Notes under the pieces: generated by a model
What the model saw: only the letters and a program-made list of their open reading frames with translations
Told to the model about the DNA's origin: nothing
Database searches by the model: none
Position numbers and translations under genes: made by a program
Part shown: positions 25,410 through 35,060 of the stretch, piece after piece
Layout: each line of letters starts with the position of its first letter
Position numbering within the stretch: the stretch's first letter is position 1
From: Legionella santicrucis
Lineage (GTDB): Bacteria > Pseudomonadota > Gammaproteobacteria > Legionellales > Legionellaceae
Reading direction: 5' to 3'
Length of the DNA stretch: 58,861 bases
Assembly (NCBI RefSeq): GCF_001468135.1
Contig: NZ_LNYU01000078.1
Location: 1 to 58,861, forward strand

Positions 25410-27599
25410 ATGAATGCCTTAAAACAAGAAAAAAACTCAAAATCCAAATATCTTGTACATAAAGGGGCTATTTTCTTTACAGCCATTTCCAATGTGACCC
25501 TATTTTTGGGGCAAACAGCGTGGCCTTTTTTTGATTTTTTGTTTAGGTTCTGGATTGGTAACAAGATATTAATTGCCGGACTACTACAAGCACACCACTG
25601 GAATATCAGCGTATTACTTGCCACGAACGAGTATCCAGTGCCATGGTTAGCTCCCGAATATGAGGCATTCTTAGGAATATTTGTACAACTTGTGGGTGGT
25701 GGATGTCTCATTTTGGGTTTATTCACTCGAGCAGGGGCTTTGATGATTCTCATTCTCTCAGTTATGACACAGATATACTATGTTAAACTCGATCTAAATT
25801 TACTGTTAATAACCTTAATGATGGGTTACGTATTAAGAGGTCCAGGCCCTTTTTCATTAGATCACTTATTCGAACAAGGCTTAAGTCGTATCGCATTACC
25901 CTTTGCAATGAGCATCCATAATTTTTTCAATGTTACTAAACGAGCATCAGATACTATTTATCTTTTAGGTTTACGCATTTGGCTAATGATAATTTGTCTA
26001 TTACTCGGCAATTATGTCTTACAGATAACCACTAGTGAAATGCAATTGGTTTCTGTTTGGTTACCTTTGCATTCTTTTAGTTTATTGATTAATCATCCAG
26101 GTATTTTTATTTTACCCTTATTTTTAGTTCTAGGTGCAGCTACACGATTAATCGCTTTGTTGTTACTTATCTTAATTTGCATCAATCAAGCCCATGCCAG
26201 CGAACTTGCTTATGCTCCTTATTGGATGATGATAATGGCTATTTTATTTGTTTCAGGGCCAGGTTTTTTCTCATTTGATCAAATTCTTTTAAGCTTTTTC
26301 AAGCGTCGATATCCACAACTCTCCGGGAAACCTGCTTTTACGCTCGATAATTTACCCCATGTGGTAATTATCGGTGGGGGATTTGGTGGCATTGCTTGTG
26401 CTAAAGCGCTTCGACATGTGCCAGTTAAAGTTACTCTTGTGGATAAGAATAATTATCATCTTTTCCAACCGCTTTTATATCAAGTTGCTACAGGTAATCT
26501 ATCTTCTGGAGATATTGCTGTCTCTATTCGCTCAATCTTTCTAGATCAATTTAATGCCCAGGTTTTACTGGGAACAGTAACTTCTATTGATAAAGAGAAA
26601 CGTCTTATCATTACTGATCAATTTCAATTATCCTATGACTATTTAGTCATTGCCAGCGGAGCAACACATAGTTATTTTGGTAAGGATGTATGGGAACCTT
26701 ATGCGCCCGGTTTAAAAAGCATTGAAGATGCTATAGCTGTTCGTAGTCGCATTATACAAACATTTGAGAGCGCCGAAATTGCAGAAACCGAAGTTGAGCG
26801 ACAAAATTTATTGAATTTTGTTATTGTCGGTGGTGGTCCAACTGGGATCGAACTTGCCGGAGCTATTATTGAGCTTGCTCGCTATGGCATGGAAAAAGAT
26901 TTCAGACATTTTGATCCTGGTAATGCTAATGTCATTTTAATTCAAGCAGCACCTCGATTGCTTCCCGCTTTTTCTGAAAAAAGCTCAGCCAAGGTACAAC
27001 AATCTTTAGAAGCAATTGGCGTGAAAGTATATACAAATAGCACAGTTGAGCATATTGATGAAATGGGCGTTATAGTAAAAGGTCAGAGAATTTATTCAAA
27101 GTCCGTATTTTGGGCTGCTGGTGTAAAAGCCTCTCCTGCCGCACTTTGGCTAGATGTACCAGCAGATAATACTGGACGAGTAATTGTAAATAATGATTTT
27201 TCAGTCCCCAACTGCAACAACATTTATGTCATAGGAGACACTGCCTCAGCAAATCTATGGCATGGTAAACCAATGCCTGGACTCGCGCCTGCCGCCAAAC
27301 AAGGAGGAAAGTTTGTTGCAAAAAAAATTACCGCTCATGTTTATAATAAATCGGCACCTAGTTCTTTTAATTATACTCACTTGGGTAGTCTAGCGACCAT
27401 CAGCAGGAAAGCATCAATAGTTGAATTCAATCGCTTAAGTTTTTATGGAGAACTTGCATGGTGGTTTTGGGGAGTCATTCATGTGTCATTCCTTGTTGGA
27501 GCCCGAAATAAATTTTCTGTTCTATCAAATTGGATATGGTCCTTTTTTACTTTTAGAGCAAATAACTTACTTATAACTTCTGTAAAGACCAAAAAATAG
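25410..27599 (+). CDS. DoxX-like membrane domain fused to type II NADH dehydrogenase
   Basis: 729 residues. Residues about 20-300 contain eight or more hydrophobic segments arranged as two DoxX-like repeats (for example the GGGCLILGLFTRAGALMI stretch). From about residue 316 there is a complete NDH-2-type flavoprotein: HVVIIGGGFGGIACAKAL (FAD), FQPLLYQVATG, VIVGGGPTGIELAG (NADH), and YVIGDTAS. It ends in the aromatic membrane anchor typical of NDH-2. DoxX proteins (BufD) occur in bufferin operons; here the domain is joined to an oxidoreductase that could pass electrons from NADH to quinone or to the DoxX part. It begins 188 nt after bufC and may have its own promoter. Confidence 0.85.
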   Translation: MNALKQEKNSKSKYLVHKGAIFFTAISNVTLFLGQTAWPFFDFLFRFWIGNKILIAGLLQAHHWNISVLLATNEYPVPWLAPEYEAFLGIFVQLVGGGCLILGLFTRAGALMILILSVMTQIYYVKLDLNLLLITLMMGYVLRGPGPFSLDHLFEQGLSRIALPFAMSIHNFFNVTKRASDTIYLLGLRIWLMIICLLLGNYVLQITTSEMQLVSVWLPLHSFSLLINHPGIFILPLFLVLGAATRLIALLLLILICINQAHASELAYAPYWMMIMAILFVSGPGFFSFDQILLSFFKRRYPQLSGKPAFTLDNLPHVVIIGGGFGGIACAKALRHVPVKVTLVDKNNYHLFQPLLYQVATGNLSSGDIAVSIRSIFLDQFNAQVLLGTVTSIDKEKRLIITDQFQLSYDYLVIASGATHSYFGKDVWEPYAPGLKSIEDAIAVRSRIIQTFESAEIAETEVERQNLLNFVIVGGGPTGIELAGAIIELARYGMEKDFRHFDPGNANVILIQAAPRLLPAFSEKSSAKVQQSLEAIGVKVYTNSTVEHIDEMGVIVKGQRIYSKSVFWAAGVKASPAALWLDVPADNTGRVIVNNDFSVPNCNNIYVIGDTASANLWHGKPMPGLAPAAKQGGKFVAKKITAHVYNKSAPSSFNYTHLGSLATISRKASIVEFNRLSFYGELAWWFWGVIHVSFLVGARNKFSVLSNWIWSFFTFRANNLLITSVKTKK

Positions 27600-27787
27600 A
27601 ATTAATTTTTAACGAAAGGATATGCACTAGGCATACGATTTTTTTCGCAATCCTAAAGCCTTGTTAAAAACTCATTATCATTGAGGTATTCTTAAAATAC
27701 CCCATAATACCTTTTCGGATACCATCTGAAACAAAAGCATTGTATGCTATTCTTTATCAAGTGATCTTGTAGAATTAAGTAAGGATT

Positions 27788-28747
27788 GTGAAGATAAGTT
27801 TGGAACGTGCGATTCTTTTTATCTTATTGTGTTTTATAGCTGCTACAAACACAGTGCTATATGCAGAGCCTTGGTATACTGGCCCTATTTTTGCTCAAGC
27901 AGGAAAAACAATTCCCAAAGGTGATACAGTTTTACAGCCTTATTTTTTTGATACTTTCATCATAGGTCATTTCGATAAAAATGGAAACGTAACACATATT
28001 CCTTCTTTTCGAACTGTTAATCCAATTTTGGCAATCTATCATGGTCTCACAGATATTCTCGACTGTCAGATCATTGGTTCCTATGATATCAATTCTACCT
28101 TAAGGAGAACTTATACTGGTTTTGCTGATACTAATTTGGGTTTAGGCATACAATTACTTGAACAGTCTGATTCTTGGAAACCTAATTTGCGATTTGTGTT
28201 AAATGAAAATTTCCCTACGGGTAAGTACGATAATTTTGACCCAAAAGCTAATGGTGTGGAAGGAACAGGATTTGGTTCTTATCAAACTGTGGTTGGACTG
28301 GACTTTCAACTTTTAAAGCATTACCAGAAAGAACATTATCTACGCTCTCGTTTGAATTTATATTCAGTTTTCTCCAGCAAAGTATCCGTGCATGGATTTA
28401 ATATTTATGGTGGTGGCATCAATTCTAAAGGAACTGTTCACCCTGGCCCTCAATATATTATCGATTTGTCATTTGAATATAGTTTGACCCAGAACTGGGT
28501 CCCTGTGATGGAGTTTCTTTATCAATTAAATCAAAAAACGACGTTCAATGGCGAAGTGGGTACTACATTAACAAATGAGCCGGCTTTTATTGGTAATAAC
28601 GCAAGTCAACAATTTTCAATTGCCCCTGCCTTGGAATATAACTTCTCCAAGGATTTGGGTGTTATTGTTGGGTTATGGATTACCTTAGCTGGAAAAAATA
28701 GCAATGATTTAATTTCGGGCGTCATCTCGATTAATTATTTTCTTTAA
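27788..28747 (+). CDS. Outer-membrane beta-barrel protein, phenol MetA-pathway-like family
   Basis: 319 residues starting at GTG with AAGGA close upstream. A signal peptide (about 1-27, ending YAEP) is followed by alternating strands and Asn/Gly turns, with the pattern GDTVLQPYFF, NLGLGIQL, NFPTGKYD, and a C-terminus ending YFL with a terminal aromatic zone as in beta barrels. This matches the transporter family PF13557 (Phenol_MetA_deg), common in Legionella. It follows the buf-like genes on the same strand after 188 nt; a role as outer-membrane partner is possible but unproven. Confidence 0.7.
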   Translation: MKISLERAILFILLCFIAATNTVLYAEPWYTGPIFAQAGKTIPKGDTVLQPYFFDTFIIGHFDKNGNVTHIPSFRTVNPILAIYHGLTDILDCQIIGSYDINSTLRRTYTGFADTNLGLGIQLLEQSDSWKPNLRFVLNENFPTGKYDNFDPKANGVEGTGFGSYQTVVGLDFQLLKHYQKEHYLRSRLNLYSVFSSKVSVHGFNIYGGGINSKGTVHPGPQYIIDLSFEYSLTQNWVPVMEFLYQLNQKTTFNGEVGTTLTNEPAFIGNNASQQFSIAPALEYNFSKDLGVIVGLWITLAGKNSNDLISGVISINYFL

Positions 28748-28768
28748 CCGCAATAGTGAAGAGCCCAA

Positions 28769-30919
28769 TTAAAATTTATCAAATATTTTCATATGTTCAT
28801 TTTGTACTATTATTTTGTTTGCTAAAATCTTTGCCATACACTCATGAAATTGTCCTATTAATTTAAGATTAGTTTCTGGTAACTCCTGAATAAACTTTAT
28901 ATTTATTTCGTATAGGGTAGTTGCTTGCGATGCGATTAAAGTTGCACTTCGCTTATTATTAGTATACATAGCCATTTCACCTAATATATTTCCTGAAGCA
29001 ACAGTTAATACTAATTTACTTCCAATATAAACATAAACCTGACCTCGATGAACAAGTAATACATTAGAAGCATTATCACCCTCATTACAAATAATCTCAT
29101 CTTGCTTATAGAATTTTGGATGGGATTTTTCTTTAAAAATTTTGACTAATTCTGATGAAAACCCAATATCTAATAGTTGAGTTTCTAATTTTGATTCTTG
29201 TAACTCAATATGTGCGTAATTATCCAATAATTGATTTTCGCACCACTGAAATGCATGTTCACGGTCTTTAAAAAACTTTACCCATTGCGCGTTTTTTTTA
29301 GGACTTAAGAGAGGAACTATATTTTCATACATAGTATCTGCCATAGAGCAAAAAATAAAAACAATTTTATTTTTTAAGGCAAGCTGTTCTAATCTTTTAA
29401 ATAGGATGATACATGAAGAGTCCGTATTATTGGTTAACTCAAAATCTAAAATAACATAATGAATATTAGATAATTTCTCTATCGTTTTTTGTATATTGTA
29501 AATTGAACCAAAAAATAAAAATCCCTCCAATTTAAAATACTGAATTTCTTCTCTATGCTGGCTTAATATCTCATTTAATTTAGGATGTCTTACAAATGAA
29601 GAATGAATAATCGAGCCTGAAAATTGGTATTTAATGGGACTTACCATACTGTAACGAAAAGCAAAAATAATAGTAGAAATCAAAATACCCAATCCTACTG
29701 CTACTATGATATTAAAAAATATAGAAGTAACAACAATGAGTAAAATAATTGAGTATTCAGAAACGCTTAATACACGCCATGTTTCAATTAGCCACTCATA
29801 TAAAAAATTAATAGCGATATAAAATAAATAGGTTCCAATAACAAGTTTTGGCAGGAGCTCTATTGATCCTATGCCTAAAAAAAACACAATGATGGACGGA
29901 ATAAAAGCGGTAAATCCTGTAATTTTACTTTTGCCTTGTTCTTGGGCGAAACTGGTTGAGGAGATCGAAAGATAACCAACTATTCCCCCAAATAAGCCAC
30001 TGGCCATATTAGCCTGTCCAGCAATTTTCAATTCTTGGTTTAAATTAATCGACTTTTCTAAAGCAAACTCCAAGCTGCTTACATTAAGTAATAATGCAAT
30101 AAAGCTCATTAAAATGACTAATCCTATGCAATTTAATAGCTCTAAGGAAAAGAAAAAATGAAATGAGCTCGTATGAATACTTAATGAGGCGTTCATTGAA
30201 TTAGAACTAAAGGGGCCGAGCAGGAGGCCCTGGGTTTCTGCTTCAGCAATCGTAATATTCATTACATATAGGACAATATAAAATAAAAAAATAAGCAAGA
30301 AAAAAACACCTTGCAAAATATATTGACTCTTGAATTTCATTTTAAAAATAAAGATGAGAAATGCGGCAATAAGTGAAGGTAACCAATGCGTGAGTATTTC
30401 AGGTGAAAATAATAAAAGCCAGTGATGGTAATCAATTACGTGATTCACTAAAAGATTTAAATTTGCTGAGAAAATCAACCGCCCTGTCGCTGCAAAAAAA
30501 CCACAAATAACAGGATAAGGTAAATAGCGAATAATATTGCCTAGTTCAAATTTACCCACCAAATAAAATATAACTCCTGTAATAAAAGTGGTAAAACCTA
30601 TTATGAACAACGTAGTCATAAAAATGGCTTCTGAATTTAATCCAACGGGCAAATTTTGATAAATAATAACTGCTAATGTAGCATAGAGTATGGCTGCTTC
30701 GTCTTGGAGTTGGGCTATGGCAAAACCAATCTTCGAGCGTAATAAACTGTTTGTTCCGATAATAATCGATGATAGGATAAATAATTTGACTACTACTGGC
30801 ATATATTGACTCAATACGCCTTGATAGATAATCGAAGAAAAAGCAATTAACGAAATAACATTATCGATACCTATAATCAGTCCTGCAGTGCTTGCGGTAA
30901 TAAGTTGACTTCGTGTCAT
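28769..30919 (-). CDS. SulP-type anion transporter with STAS and cyclic-nucleotide-binding domains
   Basis: 716 residues. Residues 1-420 have about 11-12 membrane segments with the SulP pattern, including the helix pair with Gly-Phe-Phe-Ala-Ala. Residues about 440-550 form a STAS domain (VILDFELTNNTDSS). Residues about 590-705 are a cNMP-binding domain (NEGDNASNVLLVHRGQVYVY and GEMAMYTNNKRSATLIA, where Glu and Arg match the phosphate-binding cassette). The combination suggests anion or bicarbonate transport gated by cAMP or cGMP. It is convergent with the barrel gene, only 21 nt apart. Confidence 0.85.
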   Translation of the reverse strand: MTRSQLITASTAGLIIGIDNVISLIAFSSIIYQGVLSQYMPVVVKLFILSSIIIGTNSLLRSKIGFAIAQLQDEAAILYATLAVIIYQNLPVGLNSEAIFMTTLFIIGFTTFITGVIFYLVGKFELGNIIRYLPYPVICGFFAATGRLIFSANLNLLVNHVIDYHHWLLLFSPEILTHWLPSLIAAFLIFIFKMKFKSQYILQGVFFLLIFLFYIVLYVMNITIAEAETQGLLLGPFSSNSMNASLSIHTSSFHFFFSLELLNCIGLVILMSFIALLLNVSSLEFALEKSINLNQELKIAGQANMASGLFGGIVGYLSISSTSFAQEQGKSKITGFTAFIPSIIVFFLGIGSIELLPKLVIGTYLFYIAINFLYEWLIETWRVLSVSEYSIILLIVVTSIFFNIIVAVGLGILISTIIFAFRYSMVSPIKYQFSGSIIHSSFVRHPKLNEILSQHREEIQYFKLEGFLFFGSIYNIQKTIEKLSNIHYVILDFELTNNTDSSCIILFKRLEQLALKNKIVFIFCSMADTMYENIVPLLSPKKNAQWVKFFKDREHAFQWCENQLLDNYAHIELQESKLETQLLDIGFSSELVKIFKEKSHPKFYKQDEIICNEGDNASNVLLVHRGQVYVYIGSKLVLTVASGNILGEMAMYTNNKRSATLIASQATTLYEINIKFIQELPETNLKLIGQFHECMAKILANKIIVQNEHMKIFDKF

Positions 30920-31058
30920 TCAAGCTATCCTAAAAGGTTTGTATTTATTTTGAGAGTAAAAGATTTTGCTGATTCCGGCAAATTTATCCATCCCACAAAT
31001 TGAGATTGGACAAAGCAACAATACATGTATATATATAATACATATAGATTAAAATACG

Positions 31059-31985
31059 ATGTTTATGTTGCAAACAAAACCTATTACTGAGATTTATAGC
31101 CAAAATAATCAAGAATTACTACAAAATATTTGGCAACGAACGCCTATTAAAATTAATGGCCTAACCAAAAACTGGTGTGCATTGTCATGGAACTTTAATT
31201 TTCTTGTACATCGTTATGGTACTAGAAAAATTAAAATACTATTGAATTTACCTCAATATACTGGTGTATTAAAAGGTGGCCAAGAACTGTATGAGCAAGA
31301 AATGCTGTTCTCAGAGTTTGTCCAAAAGATCCTAGAGGATAATACTTCACCTTGTTATCTTGCTTATTCTAAACTGACGGATTTACTAGCAGAAGAACAA
31401 CAATCATTTGATTTTCATCAAATAATTCCTTGTACTGACTATCCAACCAGTACAAGACTTTGGATTGGTTCAGCAAATACTTGTTCTGGATTACATACAG
31501 ATCTAAAAGATAATATTTTTGCTCAGATTTTAGGAACTAAACGGGTCATACTGATACCAACTAATAATACACATTTGGTTTATCCTTTTCTTGATAATAT
31601 TGTCAATAGTCAAGTTGATCCTGAGCGTCTTGATGCAATTAAATTTCCTAAATTCTCTAAAGCGACCATTTATGAAACTACAGTTGGTCCTGGTGACATC
31701 TTATTTATTCCACGAGGATGGTGGCATTACCTCCGCTCCGAATCCCCATCTATTTCAATTAATCATTGGTTCGGAAAGCCAGTTTCAGCTTTAAACTATC
31801 TTGCTTTGCTCCTAAGATTAGGACCTGCTTATATAAGCAGAACAATGATCGATTTTTTTAGGTATGGTCTTTTGCAGAAATCATATAAAAAAGAATTTTT
31901 CTTTACACCTATTTCTACAGGTGAACGATTTTACCATTGGCTTCGATATGGAGATTTTTCAAAAGAAAATGATCCTAGCGATTAA
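31059..31985 (+). CDS. Cupin/JmjC-type Fe(II)/2-oxoglutarate hydroxylase
   Basis: 308 residues of the cupin_8/JmjC class. The facial triad is visible: LHTDLKD (H146, D148) and GWWHYL (H223), with the usual DILFIPRGWWH signature; K161 in GTKRVILIP is a candidate 2-oxoglutarate contact. It begins a tight operon, 17 nt before the amidinotransferase-like gene, so it may hydroxylate a substrate or product of that pathway; a protein or tRNA substrate is an alternative. Two ATGs (31059, 31065) are possible, neither with a strong ribosome site. Confidence 0.8.
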   Translation: MFMLQTKPITEIYSQNNQELLQNIWQRTPIKINGLTKNWCALSWNFNFLVHRYGTRKIKILLNLPQYTGVLKGGQELYEQEMLFSEFVQKILEDNTSPCYLAYSKLTDLLAEEQQSFDFHQIIPCTDYPTSTRLWIGSANTCSGLHTDLKDNIFAQILGTKRVILIPTNNTHLVYPFLDNIVNSQVDPERLDAIKFPKFSKATIYETTVGPGDILFIPRGWWHYLRSESPSISINHWFGKPVSALNYLALLLRLGPAYISRTMIDFFRYGLLQKSYKKEFFFTPISTGERFYHWLRYGDFSKENDPSD

Positions 31986-32002
31986 CACCGGAGGAAAATT
32001 CT

Positions 32003-33073
32003 GTGAATATTAGTCCAACAGTTCTATCCTATAATGAATGGGATCCCCTAGAAGAGGTTATTGTAGGAGTTATGTTTGGGGCAGCAGTTCCAGAATGGCA
32101 TGTCACTTTAGAAGCTACAGTCCCTAAAAGCAATAAAACATATTTTCAAAATAATGCGGGTGATAGTTTTCTGCAAACTTATATAGAGCAAGCTGAAATT
32201 GAATTAAATATTTTGGCTAAGACTCTAGAAAATGAAGGGGTCATAGTTAAACGGCCAAGCTTGATTGATCATCGCATGCAATTCGCAACTCCTAATTGGC
32301 AAAGTGCTGGCGGTTTATATAGTGCTATGCCCCGAGATATTTTAATGGTTATTGGAGATACCATTATCGAAGCCCCTATGGCATGGCGCTCTCGTTATTT
32401 TGAATTTGGAGCATACCGTCCACTGCTTAAGGAGTATTTTTTAAAAGGAGCAAAATGGTTAACAGGACCAAAACCGCAACTACTAGATGAACTTTACAAT
32501 GAAAATTTTGATCGCCATGATCCACTAGGAACATCTAACTACGCTGTTACTGAATTTGAACCTGTTTTTGATGCAGCAGATTTCATTCGTTGTGGAAAGG
32601 ATATTTTTGTACAAAAAAGCCATGTTACAAATCAGATGGGCATTGATTGGTTAACAAGACACATTGGCAATGAATACCGAGTTCATGTTATCGAGATTTC
32701 TGATTCTTCTCCTATGCATATTGATGCTTCTTTTATGCCTTTAGCACCTGGAAAATTATTAATTAATCCTATGCGAGTTAAAAAAATACCAAAACAATTT
32801 GCAAATTGGGAGGTTCGTAGTGCTCCAAAATCTACAATTCCATCATCCCATCTTCTATATATGTCCTCGTCTTGGATCAGTATGAATGTGTTAATGCTGA
32901 ATCCGAAAACAGTTATTGTTGAGAAACAAGAACAACCATTGATTGATCTTTTGTTATCCTGGGGATTTGATATTATTGCATTGGAGTTTCGTAATGTGAT
33001 GCGATTTGGTGGAGCTTTTCATTGTGTGACCTGTGATATACGTAGACGTGGAATCTTGCAATCTTATTTTTAA
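32003..33073 (+). CDS. Glycine/inosamine amidinotransferase-like enzyme
   Basis: 356 residues from GTG with GGAGG 8 nt upstream. Strong similarity to arginine:glycine amidinotransferase: DEEVIVG-type opening (DPLEEVIVG), EPVFDAADFIRCGKDIF (D190), SPMHIDASF (H239) and FHCVTCDIRRRGILQSY (C341). The D-to-H spacing of 49 equals that of D254/H303 in human AGAT, and C341 matches C407. The reaction is transfer of the amidino group from Arg to an amine through a Cys-bound intermediate. Bacterial relatives act in streptomycin, cylindrospermopsin and other guanidino metabolites. The acceptor here is unknown; the neighbours suggest a small dedicated pathway. Confidence 0.88.
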   Translation: MNISPTVLSYNEWDPLEEVIVGVMFGAAVPEWHVTLEATVPKSNKTYFQNNAGDSFLQTYIEQAEIELNILAKTLENEGVIVKRPSLIDHRMQFATPNWQSAGGLYSAMPRDILMVIGDTIIEAPMAWRSRYFEFGAYRPLLKEYFLKGAKWLTGPKPQLLDELYNENFDRHDPLGTSNYAVTEFEPVFDAADFIRCGKDIFVQKSHVTNQMGIDWLTRHIGNEYRVHVIEISDSSPMHIDASFMPLAPGKLLINPMRVKKIPKQFANWEVRSAPKSTIPSSHLLYMSSSWISMNVLMLNPKTVIVEKQEQPLIDLLLSWGFDIIALEFRNVMRFGGAFHCVTCDIRRRGILQSYF

Positions 33074-33091
33074 TGAGGTGGTAGCAAAGTA

Positions 33092-33805
33092 ATGAGAAAC
33101 AAACATGTGGTGATTACAGGAGGGGTTTCTGGTATCGGTTCCGCTATAATCGATAGGTGTTACTCTGAAGGTGCTAAAGTTTGTTGTATTGATATCCAAG
33201 CTAATAGTCATCCTAAAGCAGATATTTCTTTTCAGTGTGATATTTCTAATGAAGCTCAAGTGGAACAAGCATTTAAACAGATTAAAGAAACTTGGCAAAA
33301 TTTAGATATTCTTATTAATAATGCCGGGATTAGCATTCGTGAATCATTTTTAAAAACAACAGCTAAACATTGGGATCACACCCTCGCGGTCAATCTTACT
33401 GGCCCATTTTTAGTTACCAAAGCGGCTATGTCCATTATGGCTACCGGTACTATTATTAATATTGCTTCTGTAAGTGGTATTGTTGGGATGCCAAATTATT
33501 TAAGTTATAATGTTAGTAAAGCAGGTTTAATCGAGCTGACAAAAACATTAGCGCTTGAGCTGGCGCCTAATTTTCGCGTTAATGCCATTTGCCCTGGTTA
33601 TGTTTTAACCCCTATGCAAGAAAAAGAATATTCGACTGAAGCTCTGATGGAGTGCGCTAAGAAAATCCCCTTACAGCGATTAAGCAGGCCTGAAGAAATA
33701 GCAGCACTTGTTAGCTATTTATGTTCAGATGAAGCGAGGTTTATCACAGGACAATCTTTAATTATAGATGGGGGAGAGTTGGCAGGAGGACTCGCAAGTC
33801 GATGA
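33092..33805 (+). CDS. SDR-family oxidoreductase (FabG-like)
   Basis: 237 residues. Complete SDR motif set: TGGVSGIGSA, LINNAGIS, IASVSG, YNVSK (catalytic Tyr and Lys) and the C-terminal FITGQSLIIDGG. GAGGTGG lies upstream of ATG. It is third in the cupin-amidinotransferase-SDR unit (18-nt gap), so it may oxidise a hydroxyl or reduce a ketone on the intermediate of that pathway rather than act in fatty-acid synthesis. Confidence 0.85.
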   Translation: MRNKHVVITGGVSGIGSAIIDRCYSEGAKVCCIDIQANSHPKADISFQCDISNEAQVEQAFKQIKETWQNLDILINNAGISIRESFLKTTAKHWDHTLAVNLTGPFLVTKAAMSIMATGTIINIASVSGIVGMPNYLSYNVSKAGLIELTKTLALELAPNFRVNAICPGYVLTPMQEKEYSTEALMECAKKIPLQRLSRPEEIAALVSYLCSDEARFITGQSLIIDGGELAGGLASR

Positions 33806-34057
33806 TTTCGACAATATAAACTGAATTTGTACATTACTAATTAATAGGTAATTATGCCCAACGCCAATAAACAAATTAGGTAATAGCTCAGCAAGTTAGG
33901 ATTGCCTAAAAGAGTTCTTTCAGGAGTGACTACAAGTTACTTGGGTTTGAGGAAATACAAAGTATTTCTTATTATGCCGTCTTAGTACCTATCCGGGAAA
34001 TTACTATAGGCATATGAGTCTTTCTGGGGACCGAAACCAAACCCGTATAAGTTAATG

Positions 34058-34660
34058 CTACAAACGATATTCATTTGAACCCACTGGGAGCAACTGTAAG
34101 TCTTCTTTTATATCTTGTATGCTATATTTTATGTTTCTATCTGTTTTGGACAAATGTATATTATGTTTTGTATTTTCATCGATGAGGAACAAATGGTTCA
34201 TCGCATATGAGAGACAAATACCTTGTACTCGAGTATTGTAGGTTTTTTTTATGGCCTCGAGCAACCCTTTGCTTTCCTCAGTGAGTGTGACTTCAAGTTT
34301 TTTAATTAAATCACTAAGCATCGATAGTGAACCACCAATATTTTTTGATATTATCTCATGAGCAATTTCTTCATCTTTTCTTTTTCGAATTTCATCATAA
34401 ACGCTCAAAATTTTCATAAAAAGACAACCTGATTGTTTCTTCAAAATAGGCTTTTTATTATTGTTCATTATATTAAAAATTTTCGCCAATACCCCTGATT
34501 GTTCAAGCAAAACAGGATAATTTGCCAATACATTATTCCCCATTATATTAAAAATCTGACTTGCAATGTATTGAGCCAAAAACTCTGAGCTTAGAACATT
34601 TCGTGAATCACCATCAAAATGTTTATTAAATTTTCTCATATCACTGTAGGTAAATGCCAT
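34058..34660 (-). CDS. Unknown protein
   Basis: 200 residues, polar and mainly helical by composition, with no signal peptide or membrane segment. An internal near-repeat QIFNIMGNN / KIFNIMNNN (residues about 35-70) is visible. No family recognised. The ribosome site is poor, and base composition is as AT-rich as the neighbours. It is isolated, with a 250-400 nt space on each side; a secreted effector is one option. Confidence 0.5.
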   Translation of the reverse strand: MAFTYSDMRKFNKHFDGDSRNVLSSEFLAQYIASQIFNIMGNNVLANYPVLLEQSGVLAKIFNIMNNNKKPILKKQSGCLFMKILSVYDEIRKRKDEEIAHEIISKNIGGSLSMLSDLIKKLEVTLTEESKGLLEAIKKTYNTRVQGICLSYAMNHLFLIDENTKHNIHLSKTDRNIKYSIQDIKEDLQLLPVGSNEYRL

Positions 34661-35060
34661 GATTAATTTCTACTTAAATATTTAGTAATTGACTTAGACT
34701 CTAAAAGTCTTAAAAGAGCACATATTTTAAACACCAACTATTAAGATAACATTAACTCAAAACGACCTCATTCGTTGAACGAATTGTATAAATGGCCAAG
34801 ATGATGAAATTTAATCCTAGGCTCCTGAGAGATCCACACGAATAATTACGTTAATAAAAAGAAAATTGAAGTTGCAGGGCCATTACGATCAAATAACGTT
34901 TACACACTATAAGATAATTATTTAATTCTGAAGAAGTAAAAGATCGAACCAAACATCAAAACTGCGATTTGGAATGGAGTCCTAAGCAGCAATTTGAGCA
35001 CTGCTGCTTAAACATAATGTTAGTGACAACTACTGATCACCTTAAAACTCTTTTGCTATT
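34661..35060. other. Intergenic region, hairpin near hpt
   Basis: About 400 nt without a plausible gene. The only structure I see is the hairpin at 34983-35010, listed separately. The rest is AT-rich sequence that should contain the promoter of the unknown gene on the minus strand. Confidence 0.4.
34983..35010 (-). terminator. Stem-loop downstream of hpt
   Basis: TAAGCAGCA and TGCTGCTTA form a nine-pair stem with a ten-nt loop, 51 nt after the hpt stop codon. Placement suits a terminator for the DUF1820-hpt transcript, although no T tract follows. Confidence 0.45.

Noticed and set aside
32954..33298. Minus-strand open frame across the amidinotransferase/SDR junction
   Set aside because: It overlaps two genes with full catalytic motifs and has no motif of its own.
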